Assembly (NCBI GenBank): GCA_905182775.1
Contig: CAJJCU010000044.1
Span: 1 to 48,714, forward strand
DNA: 48,714 nt
Direction of reading: 5' to 3'
Source: an uncultured Flavobacteriales bacterium
GTDB taxonomy: Bacteria > Bacteroidota > Bacteroidia > Flavobacteriales_D > Crocinitomicaceae
Shown here piece by piece: positions 35,580 to 45,327 of the stretch. Each line of letters opens with the position of its first letter. Positions within the stretch are counted from its first letter, which is position 1. A model generated the notes under the pieces. That model had not been told where the DNA came from. It searched no databases and was given only the letters and a program-made list of their open reading frames with translations. The translations under genes were made by a program, and so were the position numbers.

Positions 35580-37433
35580 TTAAGGTTCTAATAGAACTGC
35601 TTTTAAAATACGAGACTCTTTAGCGGTGCTCTTGCATTCTTTTAGTAAATACTTTTCGATCATTAAACTTGCGATTGGCGCTGCCCAAGTGCCTCCAAAA
35701 CCAGAATTCTCTACGATAACTGCAATGGCTATTTTTGGGTTATCCATAGGGGCGAAAGCAATAAAAACTGAATGGTCTTTACCATGCGGGTTTTGGACCG
35801 TCCCTGTTTTTCCACACACGTCAATCCCTTCTATTTCGGCTCTTCTTGCTGTTCCCGCATTATCATTTACCACGCGCCACATACCTGAAATAATAGACTC
35901 AAAATGCTTTGACTCCACCATCGTTTTTCGTTTTGGAAAATGCGACAGAGGCTTATTGCCAATTTTTTTAGCAAAATGAGGGTCGTAATACCACCCTCTA
36001 TTGGCCATAATTGCTGCAAGATTCGCCATATGTAAAGGCGTAAGCTTTACCTCTCCTTGACCTATGGAAATAGAACGTATGGTAGAAAATGCCCAACGAT
36101 GTTTGCCATACCATCTATCATAGTAAGCTGAATTAGGTATGAGGCCAGCGCGAAGTCCCGTTAGGTCACTATTAAGTTTTTTTCCAAATCCAAAGCTCTG
36201 CATATATTCATACCATAGGTCTAATCCCTTTTCTGAATCTTTATAAATATTGTCTTCTTTTCCTTGTTGGATGATTTTTTTGACGGCATAATAAAAATAA
36301 GGATTGCAAGAAAACTGAACCGCTTTTTCCATTGTATTTGGGCTTGGGTGGTTGTGACAACCAACGAGGGATTTGTTACATGCAAATCCGGTATTCGGAG
36401 TAAGCACACCTTCTTGCAGGCCAATGAGGCCTTGCACCAATTTGAAAATTGATCCTGGTGGGTATTCTGCCTGAGTTGGTCTTGGGAATAAAGGCTTGCC
36501 TTCATCTTTTAAAAGCTGCGGATAGTTTAAACTCACGTTTTTTCTTCCAACGAGTAAGTTAGGATCAAAGGATGGGGCAGATATCATTGAAAGAATCTCT
36601 CCACTTGATGGTTCTATAGCAACAATACAACCTTTTTTATTTTGCATTAGTTTTTCTCCATAGGCTTGTAAATTGATGTCCAACCCAAGCTGAATAGGCT
36701 CCGCCTGAAGTGCTACTGTATCAAAAACGCCATTTTCATATTTCTTCACATCATTATTAAGCGCTGAGCGAACCACATAATGAACTCCTTTTAAACCCCT
36801 GAGCTCCTTTTCATAATAGCGCTCAATTCCTGCACGTCCAATATTATAGCTTGGCTTGTAAAACTTATCCGCTTTCACCTCCCTTGCGTTGACCTCCGAG
36901 AGGTAGCCAAGAATATTCGCGGCATTTGGGAAGGGGTAATAGCGCATACTTGTTTCTTCCTCATAAAACCCAGGATAGGTGTCTAAATAAGGTGCTATTT
37001 TTGCCATTTCATCTTTAGTAAGCTCTTTAAGAAATGGGTAGGGCCTAATTCTTTGGTAATTTGAAATCCGAGTATTGTTGTGTTTGTTGTAATAAATGCC
37101 TTCTCCTTTAACGATTTGAGCGAAACGTTCATGAATTTCTTCAGTAGTCCAACCAATGAGTTTTGAAAAACCAATGGTATCGAAGTCTTCTCCCATTTTA
37201 TCTTCAATGACCATGAGGTTAAAGTAGGTTTTATTGGAGACAATTTTGGTTTTATTGCGGTCAAAGATGACTGCTCTTGGAGGAGTTATTTCTCTTCTTT
37301 TTTCACTAATTTGATGTGCTCGATTACTCCAAGAATCATCAACTACTTGCATATAAAAAAGCCGAAATATATACATTACCCCTACAGTTAAAATAAAGGC
37401 AATAATTACATATCTTCTGTTTTCTATATTCAA
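35580..37433 (-). CDS. mrdA: penicillin-binding protein 2 (elongasome transpeptidase)
   Basis: A 617-residue class B PBP. A single membrane anchor at about 9-28 is followed by a pedestal domain (about 45-235) and a transpeptidase domain. Active-site motifs are Ser328-x-x-Lys331 (SIFK), SCN at 375-377 and KTG at 542-544. It cross-links new wall made by RodA in the rod-growth complex. The gene order mreC-mreD-mrdA-rodA supports the assignment. It starts three bases after mreD. Confidence 0.96.
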   Translation of the reverse strand: MNIENRRYVIIAFILTVGVMYIFRLFYMQVVDDSWSNRAHQISEKRREITPPRAVIFDRNKTKIVSNKTYFNLMVIEDKMGEDFDTIGFSKLIGWTTEEIHERFAQIVKGEGIYYNKHNNTRISNYQRIRPYPFLKELTKDEMAKIAPYLDTYPGFYEEETSMRYYPFPNAANILGYLSEVNAREVKADKFYKPSYNIGRAGIERYYEKELRGLKGVHYVVRSALNNDVKKYENGVFDTVALQAEPIQLGLDINLQAYGEKLMQNKKGCIVAIEPSSGEILSMISAPSFDPNLLVGRKNVSLNYPQLLKDEGKPLFPRPTQAEYPPGSIFKLVQGLIGLQEGVLTPNTGFACNKSLVGCHNHPSPNTMEKAVQFSCNPYFYYAVKKIIQQGKEDNIYKDSEKGLDLWYEYMQSFGFGKKLNSDLTGLRAGLIPNSAYYDRWYGKHRWAFSTIRSISIGQGEVKLTPLHMANLAAIMANRGWYYDPHFAKKIGNKPLSHFPKRKTMVESKHFESIISGMWRVVNDNAGTARRAEIEGIDVCGKTGTVQNPHGKDHSVFIAFAPMDNPKIAIAVIVENSGFGGTWAAPIASLMIEKYLLKECKSTAKESRILKAVLLEP

Positions 37434-37436
37434 AGA

Positions 37437-37943
37437 TCAGGTTCGTTTTATAAAGATGGTTTGTAGTATCACACAAACTACAAATGAAATGAGACTGCTC
37501 AAAATGGTTTTTTCAAGAACCAAAATAGCTTCATTAAATGAAAAGGCTTCTAAAATAAAAAACCACAAATGGTGAATAATGAGAAGGATTGAAAAGGTAG
37601 AAATAAACCATCGGTTCCCCATGTCAAATATGGAAGGAGTCTTTATGGGGTCATACCCATCTCGAGGAGAAAAGACCCTAAACACAAAAGGCCTGAGGTA
37701 GGAAACGAGCAATAATGCGGAAGTGTGTAGCCCAAAAGTATTGGATGCGGCATCCACACCGAGCCCTAAAATCAATGCAATAACCAGCAGGCTAATCACT
37801 GATCGATCGAAAGGGAGCAGGAAGATATATAAGGGCGTAATCATTATATGAATCAGAGGGCTAATCTCAAGCATGTTGAAAATAAAGGCCTGTAAGAAAA
37901 CAAACAAGAGAAGCCGTAGAAAGTAAACTTGAGGTTGTGGCAT
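37437..37943 (-). CDS. mreD: rod shape-determining protein MreD
   Basis: A 168-residue integral membrane protein with about five spans and little sequence conservation. PLIHIMITPLYIFLLPF, then LGLGVDAASNTFGLHTSALLL, is the typical MreD pattern in Bacteroidota. Its position between mreC (three bases upstream) and mrdA (three bases downstream) makes the call firm. It bridges MreC and the PBP2-RodA pair in the inner membrane. Confidence 0.9.
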   Translation of the reverse strand: MPQPQVYFLRLLLFVFLQAFIFNMLEISPLIHIMITPLYIFLLPFDRSVISLLVIALILGLGVDAASNTFGLHTSALLLVSYLRPFVFRVFSPRDGYDPIKTPSIFDMGNRWFISTFSILLIIHHLWFFILEAFSFNEAILVLEKTILSSLISFVVCVILQTIFIKRT

Positions 37944-37946
37944 TTC

Positions 37947-38768
37947 TTAGTTTTGAATTTTATTAAATTCATTCAAGAATAAATTCTTAACGATATAAAT
38001 GTTTTCTAAAGACGCATAGGATTGGGAAAATGAGATGTCAATATGCCAAGAGGCCTCGCCTTCAATAGTCTTAACCCCTTTAACAAAACCCACATCAATG
38101 CCTTTTGGGAAAATGCCGCTTCCTCCCCGCGTAATGACTTTACATCCATTGGGAATATCAATGTCGTTACTAATACCGGTTATATTGCCGACATTGGGGT
38201 CTTTACCATCCCATTTTAACATTCCAGATGCCCCAACTTCCGTGAGGAGAACATCGATATTGATGTTTTTTGTAAGCACACTTTTAACAACACTGAAATG
38301 CTCGCTCGTATTGTGAATAATCCCTACGACGCCGTTGCTAGAAAAGACACCCATTCCTTTTTCTACCCCCTGAATTCCCCCAATATTTATAGTGAAAAAA
38401 TTATTTCTTTTGGTTGTTGTTGAATTAATAATTGTACCCGCTATATAGTCATACTGCTGGTCATAAATAGTGTCAGCGGCATGTAACGCCGAATGGCGGG
38501 TATTGTATAGAAATAAGGAAGAGCTTTTTCTTAAATCAATGTTCTCTTTTTGCAGGTGTTCATTGTTTTCCTCTAACTGAAAGTGTTGGGATATAGAATG
38601 CCTTATTTCAAACAAGCTTCCTGAAATAAAAGAGGCTGTTGTAAAGTAGCTGCTTCTTGGGGTTGACATATAAGTAACGTACAAAGAGAGTACGAAAAAT
38701 TGAAAAAGCAGAAAAACGATAAGGAAACGTAACCGTCTAATAAAGGCTATTAAATTCTGCATGTTCAA
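37947..38768 (-). CDS. mreC: rod shape-determining protein MreC
   Basis: A 273-residue bitopic protein. A membrane segment at about 14-34 is followed by a coiled coil (about 60-85) and the beta-rich MreC core with NIGGIQGVEKGMGVFSSNGV and GGSGIFPKGIDVGFVKGV. It connects cytoplasmic MreB with the periplasmic elongation enzymes. The gap of 52 bases from mreB is the largest within the mre string until the end of the cluster. Confidence 0.93.
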   Translation of the reverse strand: MNMQNLIAFIRRLRFLIVFLLFQFFVLSLYVTYMSTPRSSYFTTASFISGSLFEIRHSISQHFQLEENNEHLQKENIDLRKSSSLFLYNTRHSALHAADTIYDQQYDYIAGTIINSTTTKRNNFFTINIGGIQGVEKGMGVFSSNGVVGIIHNTSEHFSVVKSVLTKNINIDVLLTEVGASGMLKWDGKDPNVGNITGISNDIDIPNGCKVITRGGSGIFPKGIDVGFVKGVKTIEGEASWHIDISFSQSYASLENIYIVKNLFLNEFNKIQN

Positions 38769-38820
38769 AGATAAGAAAGTACCTAAGAATAGCGCTTACA
38801 CTTTATAAAAAACAATAAGA

Positions 38821-39846
38821 TTAATCCTTGATTAAGAACTGGTACTTGTCAATGTTTTTAAGGGCGATACTTGTTCCTCGAGCCACTGCCCTTAGAGGGT
38901 CTTCCGCAATATGAACAGGAAGCTTTGTTTTGGCTGATATTCTATCATCTAACCCACGGAGCATAGATCCTCCTCCCGCAAGATATATTCCAGTTTTATA
39001 GATATCTGCAGACAATTCTGGAGGGGTCATTTCTAGCGCGCTTAAGATTGCTTCTTCAATTTTTGAAATTGTTTTATCTAAGGCGTATGATATTTCTGTA
39101 TACGAAACCAATATTTCTTTTGGGATACCCGTCATGAGGTCTCTACCTCGAACTGCATATTGCTCTGGCGGCTCAGCGAGCTCGGGAAGCGCAGCACCAA
39201 CTTCAATCTTAATTTGTTCAGCGGTTCTTTCCCCAACAAGAATATTGTGCTGACGCCTCATATATTCTTCAATGTCATTTGTGAAATCATCACCAGCGAT
39301 TCGAATTGATTTGTCACAAACAATTCCACCAAGAGCGATCACAGCAATTTCTGAAGTCCCTCCACCAATGTCAATGATCATATTTCCCATCGGTTCTTCA
39401 ACATCAATACCAATACCAATTGCTGCAGCCATAGGTTCGTGTATAAGATAAACCTCTTTTGCTCCAGCATGCTCTGCAGAGTCACGAACAGCTCTTTTTT
39501 CAACCTCTGTAATCCCAGAAGGGATGCAAATCACCATGCGAAGGGTTGGGTTAAAAAGGCTTCTCCCAGAATTGATCATTTTAATCATTCCTCGAATCAT
39601 CTGTTCCGCACTTTGAAAATCGGCAATGACGCCATCCTTAAGTGGTCGAACTGTTTCAATGAGCTTATGGGTTTTACCGTGCATTTGTTGCGCCTTTTTA
39701 CCGATAGCAACAATTTTCCCGGATTGAATGTCTTTAGCAACAATAGAAGGTTCATCGACAACAACCTTATCATTCCATATAATGAGTGTGTTTGCGGTGC
39801 CTAAATCAATCGCAATCTCCTGTGTTAAAAAGCTAAAAATACCCAT
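38821..39846 (-). CDS. mreB: actin-like cytoskeletal protein MreB
   Basis: A 341-residue bacterial actin homologue. Phosphate 1 region is IDLGTANTLI near residue 15, followed by the KAQQMHGKTH and RPLKDGVIADF segments, the phosphate 2 region IIDIGGGTSEIAVIALGG near 160, and the adenosine motif LAGGGSMLRGLDD near 290. It assembles membrane-bound filaments that guide wall synthesis. It heads the mre string. The 75-base leader contains a good -7 element and a perfect palindrome, so an own promoter is likely even though purH lies upstream on the same strand. Confidence 0.98.
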   Translation of the reverse strand: MGIFSFLTQEIAIDLGTANTLIIWNDKVVVDEPSIVAKDIQSGKIVAIGKKAQQMHGKTHKLIETVRPLKDGVIADFQSAEQMIRGMIKMINSGRSLFNPTLRMVICIPSGITEVEKRAVRDSAEHAGAKEVYLIHEPMAAAIGIGIDVEEPMGNMIIDIGGGTSEIAVIALGGIVCDKSIRIAGDDFTNDIEEYMRRQHNILVGERTAEQIKIEVGAALPELAEPPEQYAVRGRDLMTGIPKEILVSYTEISYALDKTISKIEEAILSALEMTPPELSADIYKTGIYLAGGGSMLRGLDDRISAKTKLPVHIAEDPLRAVARGTSIALKNIDKYQFLIKD

Positions 39847-39859
39847 ATTGACGATTCCT

Positions 39860-39875
39860 TATTTACTAGTAAATA
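39860..39875 (-). promoter_or_regulatory. perfect 16-bp palindrome in the mreB leader
   Basis: TATTTACTAGTAAATA is self-complementary over all 16 bases and lies 13 bases upstream of the mreB ATG, downstream of the predicted promoter. It could be an operator for a dimeric regulator or an mRNA hairpin that controls mreB translation. Confidence 0.45.
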
Positions 39876-39907
39876 GAGAGATTTCTTATTTAAAAAGAAT
39901 GCTCTTT

Positions 39908-39915
39908 CAAATATA
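39908..39915 (-). promoter_or_regulatory. candidate -7 promoter element of mreB
   Basis: On the minus strand TATATTTG matches the Bacteroidota consensus TAnnTTTG perfectly, a few bases past the purH stop and about 60 bases before the mreB ATG. The -33 region lies in the end of purH and has only TTTC, so strength is uncertain. Confidence 0.45.
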
Positions 39916-39921
39916 CTAAAG

Positions 39922-41442
39922 TTAATGTTTGAAATGACGAATACCTGTAAAAACCATTTTCATATTGTTGTCATTACAATATTTAATAGAGAGCGGGTCT
40001 TTAATAGAGCCTCCTGGTTGTATTACCGTATCAACGCCTTCGTTGTGCGCAATTTCAACGCAATCAGGAAACGGGAAAAAGGCATCGCTCGCCATAACCG
40101 CACCTTTGAGGTTAAATTCAAATGATTTGGCTTTGTGTATTGCCTGTCTTAAGGCATCAACTCGAGATGTTTGACCAGTCCCGCTAGCGAAGAGCTGAAG
40201 GTTTTTTGCTAAAACAATTGTATTTGATTTGGTATGCTTTGAGATTTTATTTGCAAAAAGAAGATCTTTTATCTCGTTTTCTGAGGGAGAAAGAACTGTT
40301 TCATTTCGAAGTGATGCTTCATTTTCGATTGCTAGATCTTTATCTTGAACGAGGTAACCATTTAAAACAGACCTTACGGTTTGCTTGTTTGATTCGATAG
40401 GTTTTGACTCTAGTAAAATTCTATTTTTCTTTTGTTTAAGAATTTCAAGGCCATCAGCATCGAAAGAAGGGGCGATTAGCACCTCGCAAAACAACGTGCT
40501 TATAAGCTCGGCTGTTGCCAAGTCGATAGGGGTGTTTGAAATAAGAACACCGCCAAAGGCGCTTACCGGATCTGCTGCTAAAGCGGCCTTGTAGGCATCA
40601 ACTATTGTTGACCTTGTACTTAAACCACAAGCGTTGTTGTGCTTCATAATAGCAAAAGTGGGTCCGTCTTCTAAAAACTCACCCATCAGGCTCGTTGCAG
40701 CATCAACATCTAATAAATTGTTGTACGATAGCTCTTTCCCGTGAAGCTGGTTGAAAACGGCATCAAAGTCACCGAAAAACATCCCTTTTTGGTGCGGGTT
40801 TTCTCCATATCTCAAGGATCTTTTCTTGGTGTTGCTGATTTTTAAAACCTCCGAGGAGTCACCCGAAAAGTAATTGAAAATAGAGGTATCGTAATGTGAA
40901 GATATTTGAAAAGAGGCCGTAGCGTAGGATCTCCTTTGTTCAAGGTTAAAAGCACCGTCTTGCTCCTTTAGTGTTTCTAAGAATGCAGAATACTGGTTTG
41001 TTGAAGAAACCACAACCACATCAGTATAGTTTTTAGCTGCAGCTCTAATAAGAGAAATCCCGCCGATATCTACTTTTTCAATAATCTCATTGTGAGGAGC
41101 CTTTGAGGCAACAACCTCTTCAAAGGGATACAGATCAACAATGACTAAATCTAGTGCCGGAATTTTATAAGCTTCAATCGTTTCTTGGTCTTCTTGTAAT
41201 CCCCGTCGGTTTAGGATGCCTCCAAATATTTTCGGGTGTAATGTTTTTACGCGGCCACCTAATATAGAAGGATATTCTGTTAAGTCTTCTACAGGTATTA
41301 CAGGAATCCCTATCGATTCAATAAAAGACTGGGTCCCTCCAGTTGAATAGATTTCAACATTATTTTTATGAAGCTCTTTAACGATTTGATCTAAACCGTC
41401 TTTGTAGTAAACGGAAATAAGAGCAGATTTAATTTTTTTCAT
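39922..41442 (-). CDS. purH: bifunctional AICAR formyltransferase / IMP cyclohydrolase
   Basis: A 506-residue protein carrying out the last two steps of IMP synthesis. The N-terminal MGS-like cyclohydrolase domain has ALISVYYKDGLDQIV, YSTGGTQSFIES and GGRVKTLHPKIFGGIL. The C-terminal transformylase domain has RYGENPHQKG, MKHNNACGLS (with the catalytic Lys-His pair) and DAFFPFPDCVEIAHNEGV. Length is usual for PurH. It lies upstream of mreB with a 75-base gap, the arrangement known in many Bacteroidota. Confidence 0.97.
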   Translation of the reverse strand: MKKIKSALISVYYKDGLDQIVKELHKNNVEIYSTGGTQSFIESIGIPVIPVEDLTEYPSILGGRVKTLHPKIFGGILNRRGLQEDQETIEAYKIPALDLVIVDLYPFEEVVASKAPHNEIIEKVDIGGISLIRAAAKNYTDVVVVSSTNQYSAFLETLKEQDGAFNLEQRRSYATASFQISSHYDTSIFNYFSGDSSEVLKISNTKKRSLRYGENPHQKGMFFGDFDAVFNQLHGKELSYNNLLDVDAATSLMGEFLEDGPTFAIMKHNNACGLSTRSTIVDAYKAALAADPVSAFGGVLISNTPIDLATAELISTLFCEVLIAPSFDADGLEILKQKKNRILLESKPIESNKQTVRSVLNGYLVQDKDLAIENEASLRNETVLSPSENEIKDLLFANKISKHTKSNTIVLAKNLQLFASGTGQTSRVDALRQAIHKAKSFEFNLKGAVMASDAFFPFPDCVEIAHNEGVDTVIQPGGSIKDPLSIKYCNDNNMKMVFTGIRHFKH

Positions 41443-41529
41443 GGTGACTGACTTGTTTATTGTTTTCTTTTAAAAAGAAATAGGGGAGCGTTAAGCATCC
41501 CCTTATTTATTAGTGAATAATTGTTTTGA

Positions 41530-43872
41530 TTAACCTGAACACGAGTCACAGTTCTCATCATCTGTTGTGCAAGCGATTTCTTCTTCTGATTTAGGAGCGC
41601 TTTTTGAAACGACGGTTTTGTCCACCGTGAACTTAATGGCGTCTGTAGCCGCTTTTGTTCTTAGGTAATACATGCCTGTTTTTAATCCCTTTTCCCATCC
41701 ATAGAAATGCATAGAGGTAAGCTTTCCAAAGTTTGCATTTTCCATGAAAATATTCAAGGATTGACTTTGACAGATATAGGCACCACGATCAGCCGCTTGA
41801 TCAATAATGGCTTTCTGGGAAATCTCCCATGCTGTTTTATAGAGGTCCTTAAGGCGCTGAGGTACTTCATCTATGTTTTGAATAGAGCCACTCGCTTCTT
41901 TGATTTTATTTCTCATGTCAGCAGTCCATAAATTCTCTTTAACAAGATCTTTTAGCAAATGCTTATTGACAATAATGAACTCTCCAGAGAGAACACGTCT
42001 CGTATAAATATTTGAGGTATATGGCTCAAAACACTCGTTGTTTCCCAGGATTTGTGCAGTAGAAGCTGTAGGCATTGGGGCTAATAACAAGGAGTTTCGG
42101 ACCCCGTATTTTTTAACCTCAGCTTTGAGTAACTTCCATTCCCAACGATCCGTCGGGGTCACATTCCACATGTCATATTGGAATACGCCTTTCGATACGG
42201 GTGATCCAGGATAAGTTTCGTAATGGCCTAATTCTTTCGCCAAATCTTTCGATGCTGTCATTGAAGCGAAGTAGATTGTTTCAAAAACCTCCCTATTCAG
42301 TGCTTTTGCTTCAGGTGATTCAAACGGATATCCCATAAGAATAAATGCATCAGCTAAACCTTGAACACCGAGGCCTATTGGCCGATGTCTTAAGTTCGAA
42401 TTTCGAGCTTCTTCCACAGGGTAGAAGTTTCCATCAATAATCTTATTGAGGTTTAAGGTCGCTTGATAAGTCACGTTAAATAACTTCTCGAAGTCAAATG
42501 TTTTATTTTCTATGTACTTAGGCAGCGCCAACGAGGCAAGGTTACAAACGGCAACTTCATCTGGGGCGGTATATTCAATAATTTCAGTGCATAAGTTTGA
42601 GGATTTAATGACACCGAGGTTTTGTTGATTAGACTTTGCATTTGCAGCATCTTTGTACAACATATAAGGCGTTCCAGTTTCGATTTGTGACTCTAAAATC
42701 TTAAACCAAAGGTCTTGTGCTTTAATGGTTTTTCTTCCTTTACCTGCTTTCTCATACTTCGTGTAAAGCTTTTCAAATTCTTTGCTGTGTGTGTCTGAAA
42801 GTCCAGGGCATTCGTGTGGGCACATTAATGTCCAATCACCATTTTCTTTTACACGCTTCATAAATAAATCTGGAATCCAAAGCGCATAGAATAAATCTCT
42901 AGCACGTTGTTCTTCTTTTCCGTGATTTTTCTTTAGATCAAGAAAATCAAAAACATCTGCATGCCATGGCTCAAGATATATGGCGAAGGAGCCTTTTCTT
43001 TTTCCGCCACCTTGATCAACGTATCTAGCCGTGTCATTAAAAACACGCAGCATAGGTACAATTCCGTTAGACTCACCATTTGTTCCTTTTATGTAGGACC
43101 CTGTGGCTCTTATGTCGTGAATTGAAAGACCAATACCGCCTGCAGATTGTGAAATCTGAGCACAAGACTTAAGCGTATCATAAATACCTTCTATACTATC
43201 TTCTTTTGCAGTCAACAGAAAACAAGAGGACATTTGAGGCTTAGGTGTTCCCGAGTTGAACAATGTTGGTGTTGCATGTGTAAACCAACCTTCTGACATC
43301 AAGTTATAGGTCTTTAAGGCTGATTCCACATCGTTTTTATGAATTCCAATAGAAACCCTCATAAGCATTTGCTGAGGGCGTTCAGCAATTTCTCCATTGA
43401 GTTTCATGAGGTAAGAACGCGTTAAGGTTTTGAACCCGAAGTAGTCGTACCTAAAGTCACGGTCATAGATAATGTTTGAATCAAAAAGGTCTTTGTTGTC
43501 CATGATGATAGAAAACACTTCCTCTGATAATAAGGCTGCATTCTCTCCTGTTTTTGGATCGATGTAATTGTATAGGTCACTCATGACATCCGAAAAAGTT
43601 TTTTTCGTGTCTTTGTGAAGATTAGATACTGCAATCCTCGAGGCGAGCAAAGCATAATCAGGATGATCAATGGTTTTTGCAGCAGCAACTTCAGCGGCGA
43701 GGTTGTCTAAATCAGTCGTGGTTACGCCATCATAAATACCTTCAATAACCTTCATTGCTACGGCCTCAGGGGAAACCAAAGGGTCTAATCCGTAACACAT
43801 TTTTATTATTCTTGCTGTAATTTTATCGAACTTTACAGGCTCTTTTCTACCATCTCTTTTAACTACGTACAT
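41530..43872 (-). CDS. nrdA: class Ia ribonucleotide reductase, large subunit
   Basis: A 780-residue catalytic subunit that reduces ribonucleoside diphosphates. An N-terminal ATP-cone (about 1-90, [16 protein letters not shown]) provides overall allosteric control. The barrel contains SSCFLL, NLCTEI with the active-site region [18 protein letters not shown], and the radical-transfer region near [19 protein letters not shown]. The C-terminus ends NCDSCSG, the swinging dithiol pair that is recharged by thioredoxin. It is 23 bases after nrdB, so both subunits are made from one message. Confidence 0.97.
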   Translation of the reverse strand: MYVVKRDGRKEPVKFDKITARIIKMCYGLDPLVSPEAVAMKVIEGIYDGVTTTDLDNLAAEVAAAKTIDHPDYALLASRIAVSNLHKDTKKTFSDVMSDLYNYIDPKTGENAALLSEEVFSIIMDNKDLFDSNIIYDRDFRYDYFGFKTLTRSYLMKLNGEIAERPQQMLMRVSIGIHKNDVESALKTYNLMSEGWFTHATPTLFNSGTPKPQMSSCFLLTAKEDSIEGIYDTLKSCAQISQSAGGIGLSIHDIRATGSYIKGTNGESNGIVPMLRVFNDTARYVDQGGGKRKGSFAIYLEPWHADVFDFLDLKKNHGKEEQRARDLFYALWIPDLFMKRVKENGDWTLMCPHECPGLSDTHSKEFEKLYTKYEKAGKGRKTIKAQDLWFKILESQIETGTPYMLYKDAANAKSNQQNLGVIKSSNLCTEIIEYTAPDEVAVCNLASLALPKYIENKTFDFEKLFNVTYQATLNLNKIIDGNFYPVEEARNSNLRHRPIGLGVQGLADAFILMGYPFESPEAKALNREVFETIYFASMTASKDLAKELGHYETYPGSPVSKGVFQYDMWNVTPTDRWEWKLLKAEVKKYGVRNSLLLAPMPTASTAQILGNNECFEPYTSNIYTRRVLSGEFIIVNKHLLKDLVKENLWTADMRNKIKEASGSIQNIDEVPQRLKDLYKTAWEISQKAIIDQAADRGAYICQSQSLNIFMENANFGKLTSMHFYGWEKGLKTGMYYLRTKAATDAIKFTVDKTVVSKSAPKSEEEIACTTDDENCDSCSG

Positions 43873-43895
43873 CTATTATCCTCTTTAATCAGTTA

Positions 43896-44873
43896 TTAAA
43901 AATCTTCATCAACGGTGAAATCCTTATCATTTTCTCCGGTAAGAACCCCTGCTTTTTGGTACTCACCCACTCTTTTTTCGAAGAAGTTGGTTTTACCCTG
44001 TATGGAAATCATTTCCATAAAGTCGAAAGGATTCGTCGTGTTGTATACTTTTTCGTTTCCAAGCTCTACAAGAAGTCTGTCCGCAACAAACTCAATATAC
44101 TGCGACATTAGAACACTATTCATTCCAATCAGCCTTACAGGAAGCGCGTCGGTCACAAATTCTTTTTCGATTTCTACGGCGTCTTTTATGATCGCTTCCA
44201 CTTGTTCTTTTGGTAGCATGTTGACCAAATGTTTTGTGTAAAGCAAACAGGCGAAATCACAATGTAGACCCTCATCTCTTGAGATCAACTCATTTGAAAA
44301 TGCGAGACCAGGCATTAGCCCTCTTTTTTTCAACCAAAATATCGAACAAAATGAACCTGAAAAGAAAATCCCTTCTACAGCTGCAAATGCGATCAATCGC
44401 TCTGCATAAGAACCCTTGTCGATCCATCTTAAAGCCCACTCTGCTTTTTTCTTAACACAATCTAAAGTGTCGATTGCATTGAATAAGTGCTTCTTTTCAT
44501 CTGTGTCTTTAATGTATGAGTCAATCAACAGAGAATATGTTTCCGAGTGAACGTTTTCCATCGAGATTTGAAAGCCGTAAAAGAATTTGGCTTCGGTATA
44601 CTGAACTTCTGCAAGAAAGTTTTCTGCAAGGTTCTCGTTTACAATGCCATCAGAAGCAGCAAAGAAGGCCAAAACATGCTTTATAAAATGCTTTTCATCA
44701 TCATTTAGCTTGTTTTCCCAATCAATTAAGTCAGGTGACAGATCAATTTCTTCTGCTGTCCAGAAACTTGCTTCTGCCCGTTTATAAAACGACCAAATAT
44801 CATCATGTTGAATTGGGAAAAGAACAAATCTATTGTTGTTTCCTTGAAGAATGGGTTCCGTTTTTTCCGCCAT
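43896..44873 (-). CDS. nrdB: class Ia ribonucleotide reductase, small subunit
   Basis: The likely start is the ATG at 44873 (325 residues); a TTG at 44915 adds 14 residues with no family match. Iron-ligand Glu and His residues are spread over [32 protein letters not shown] and [13 protein letters not shown]. Tyr113 in SETYSLLID is the expected radical tyrosine, so this is a normal tyrosyl-radical enzyme. The wording is nearer to the eukaryote-like type than to E. coli NrdB. A leader with 11-bp direct repeats lies upstream. Confidence 0.96.
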   Translation of the reverse strand: MAEKTEPILQGNNNRFVLFPIQHDDIWSFYKRAEASFWTAEEIDLSPDLIDWENKLNDDEKHFIKHVLAFFAASDGIVNENLAENFLAEVQYTEAKFFYGFQISMENVHSETYSLLIDSYIKDTDEKKHLFNAIDTLDCVKKKAEWALRWIDKGSYAERLIAFAAVEGIFFSGSFCSIFWLKKRGLMPGLAFSNELISRDEGLHCDFACLLYTKHLVNMLPKEQVEAIIKDAVEIEKEFVTDALPVRLIGMNSVLMSQYIEFVADRLLVELGNEKVYNTTNPFDFMEMISIQGKTNFFEKRVGEYQKAGVLTGENDKDFTVDEDF

Positions 44874-44948
44874 AGTTATTTGGTTTTTATTTTTAACGTC
44901 AACTGCTGTGGTCAAGGATCTACAAGTCCTAGATTTTCACGTTTTATT

Positions 44949-44977
44949 TTCCTTAAGTACACTTGCTTCCTTAAGTA
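44949..44977 (-). repeat. 11-bp direct repeats in the nrdBA leader
   Basis: TTCCTTAAGTA on the plus strand occurs at 44949-44959 and 44967-44977, 18 bases apart, 76 bases before the nrdB ATG. On the nrd strand a TTG (44995-44997) followed after 17 bases by TACTTAAG has the spacing of a Bacteroidota promoter with a weak -7. The repeats could be tandem regulator sites. They do not match the NrdR-box consensus. Confidence 0.5.
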
Positions 44978-45247
44978 TCAATAAACACACTTTACAAAAG
45001 AATGTTTAAGATGACTGAGGCATACAAAAATTGTTAAAAATCTGAGAGAATCAAAGTAAATAAATTAACAATTCCTTAATGTTTTCAATGCTTTACGTCG
45101 CAATCCATTTGCTAGCAAACCTTTCAGCGATTATGAACACGGGGGTGAAAGATATCCACAAAGGCTTAATTCAAATATGTAAAACTTTTATTGATCTTTT
45201 TGGCCGGGCGTATCGATTTTTTCGCAATATTATATACACATAAATAT

Positions 45248-45268
45248 AAATCACAATTGTTGTGTTTT
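45248..45268. promoter_or_regulatory. inverted repeat upstream of the ComF-family gene
   Basis: AAATCACAA-TTG-TTGTGTTTT has 9-base arms pairing at eight positions around a 3-base centre. It lies 59 bases before the ATG at 45328 and has the form of an operator for a dimeric regulator. The regulator is unknown. Confidence 0.35.
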
Positions 45269-45327
45269 TACATGAAACGATTATGCTTTTTCACATACAA
45301 ATGTTCATATAAACTTAGATTCCTTTT

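Larger units (their letters stand above)
44874..45327. other. 454-base divergent intergenic region between nrdB and the ComF-family gene
   Basis: No gene of convincing size is seen. It holds an 11-bp direct repeat near the nrdB side and an inverted repeat near the ComF side, and the AT-rich middle is suited to promoters for both directions. A 29-codon frame at 45272 overlaps the ComF-family start but shows no sign of being a gene. Confidence 0.6.

Noticed and set aside
44871-44915. TTG start of nrdB adding 14 residues
   Set aside because: The added residues do not resemble NrdB, and the ATG at 44873 fits the family length.
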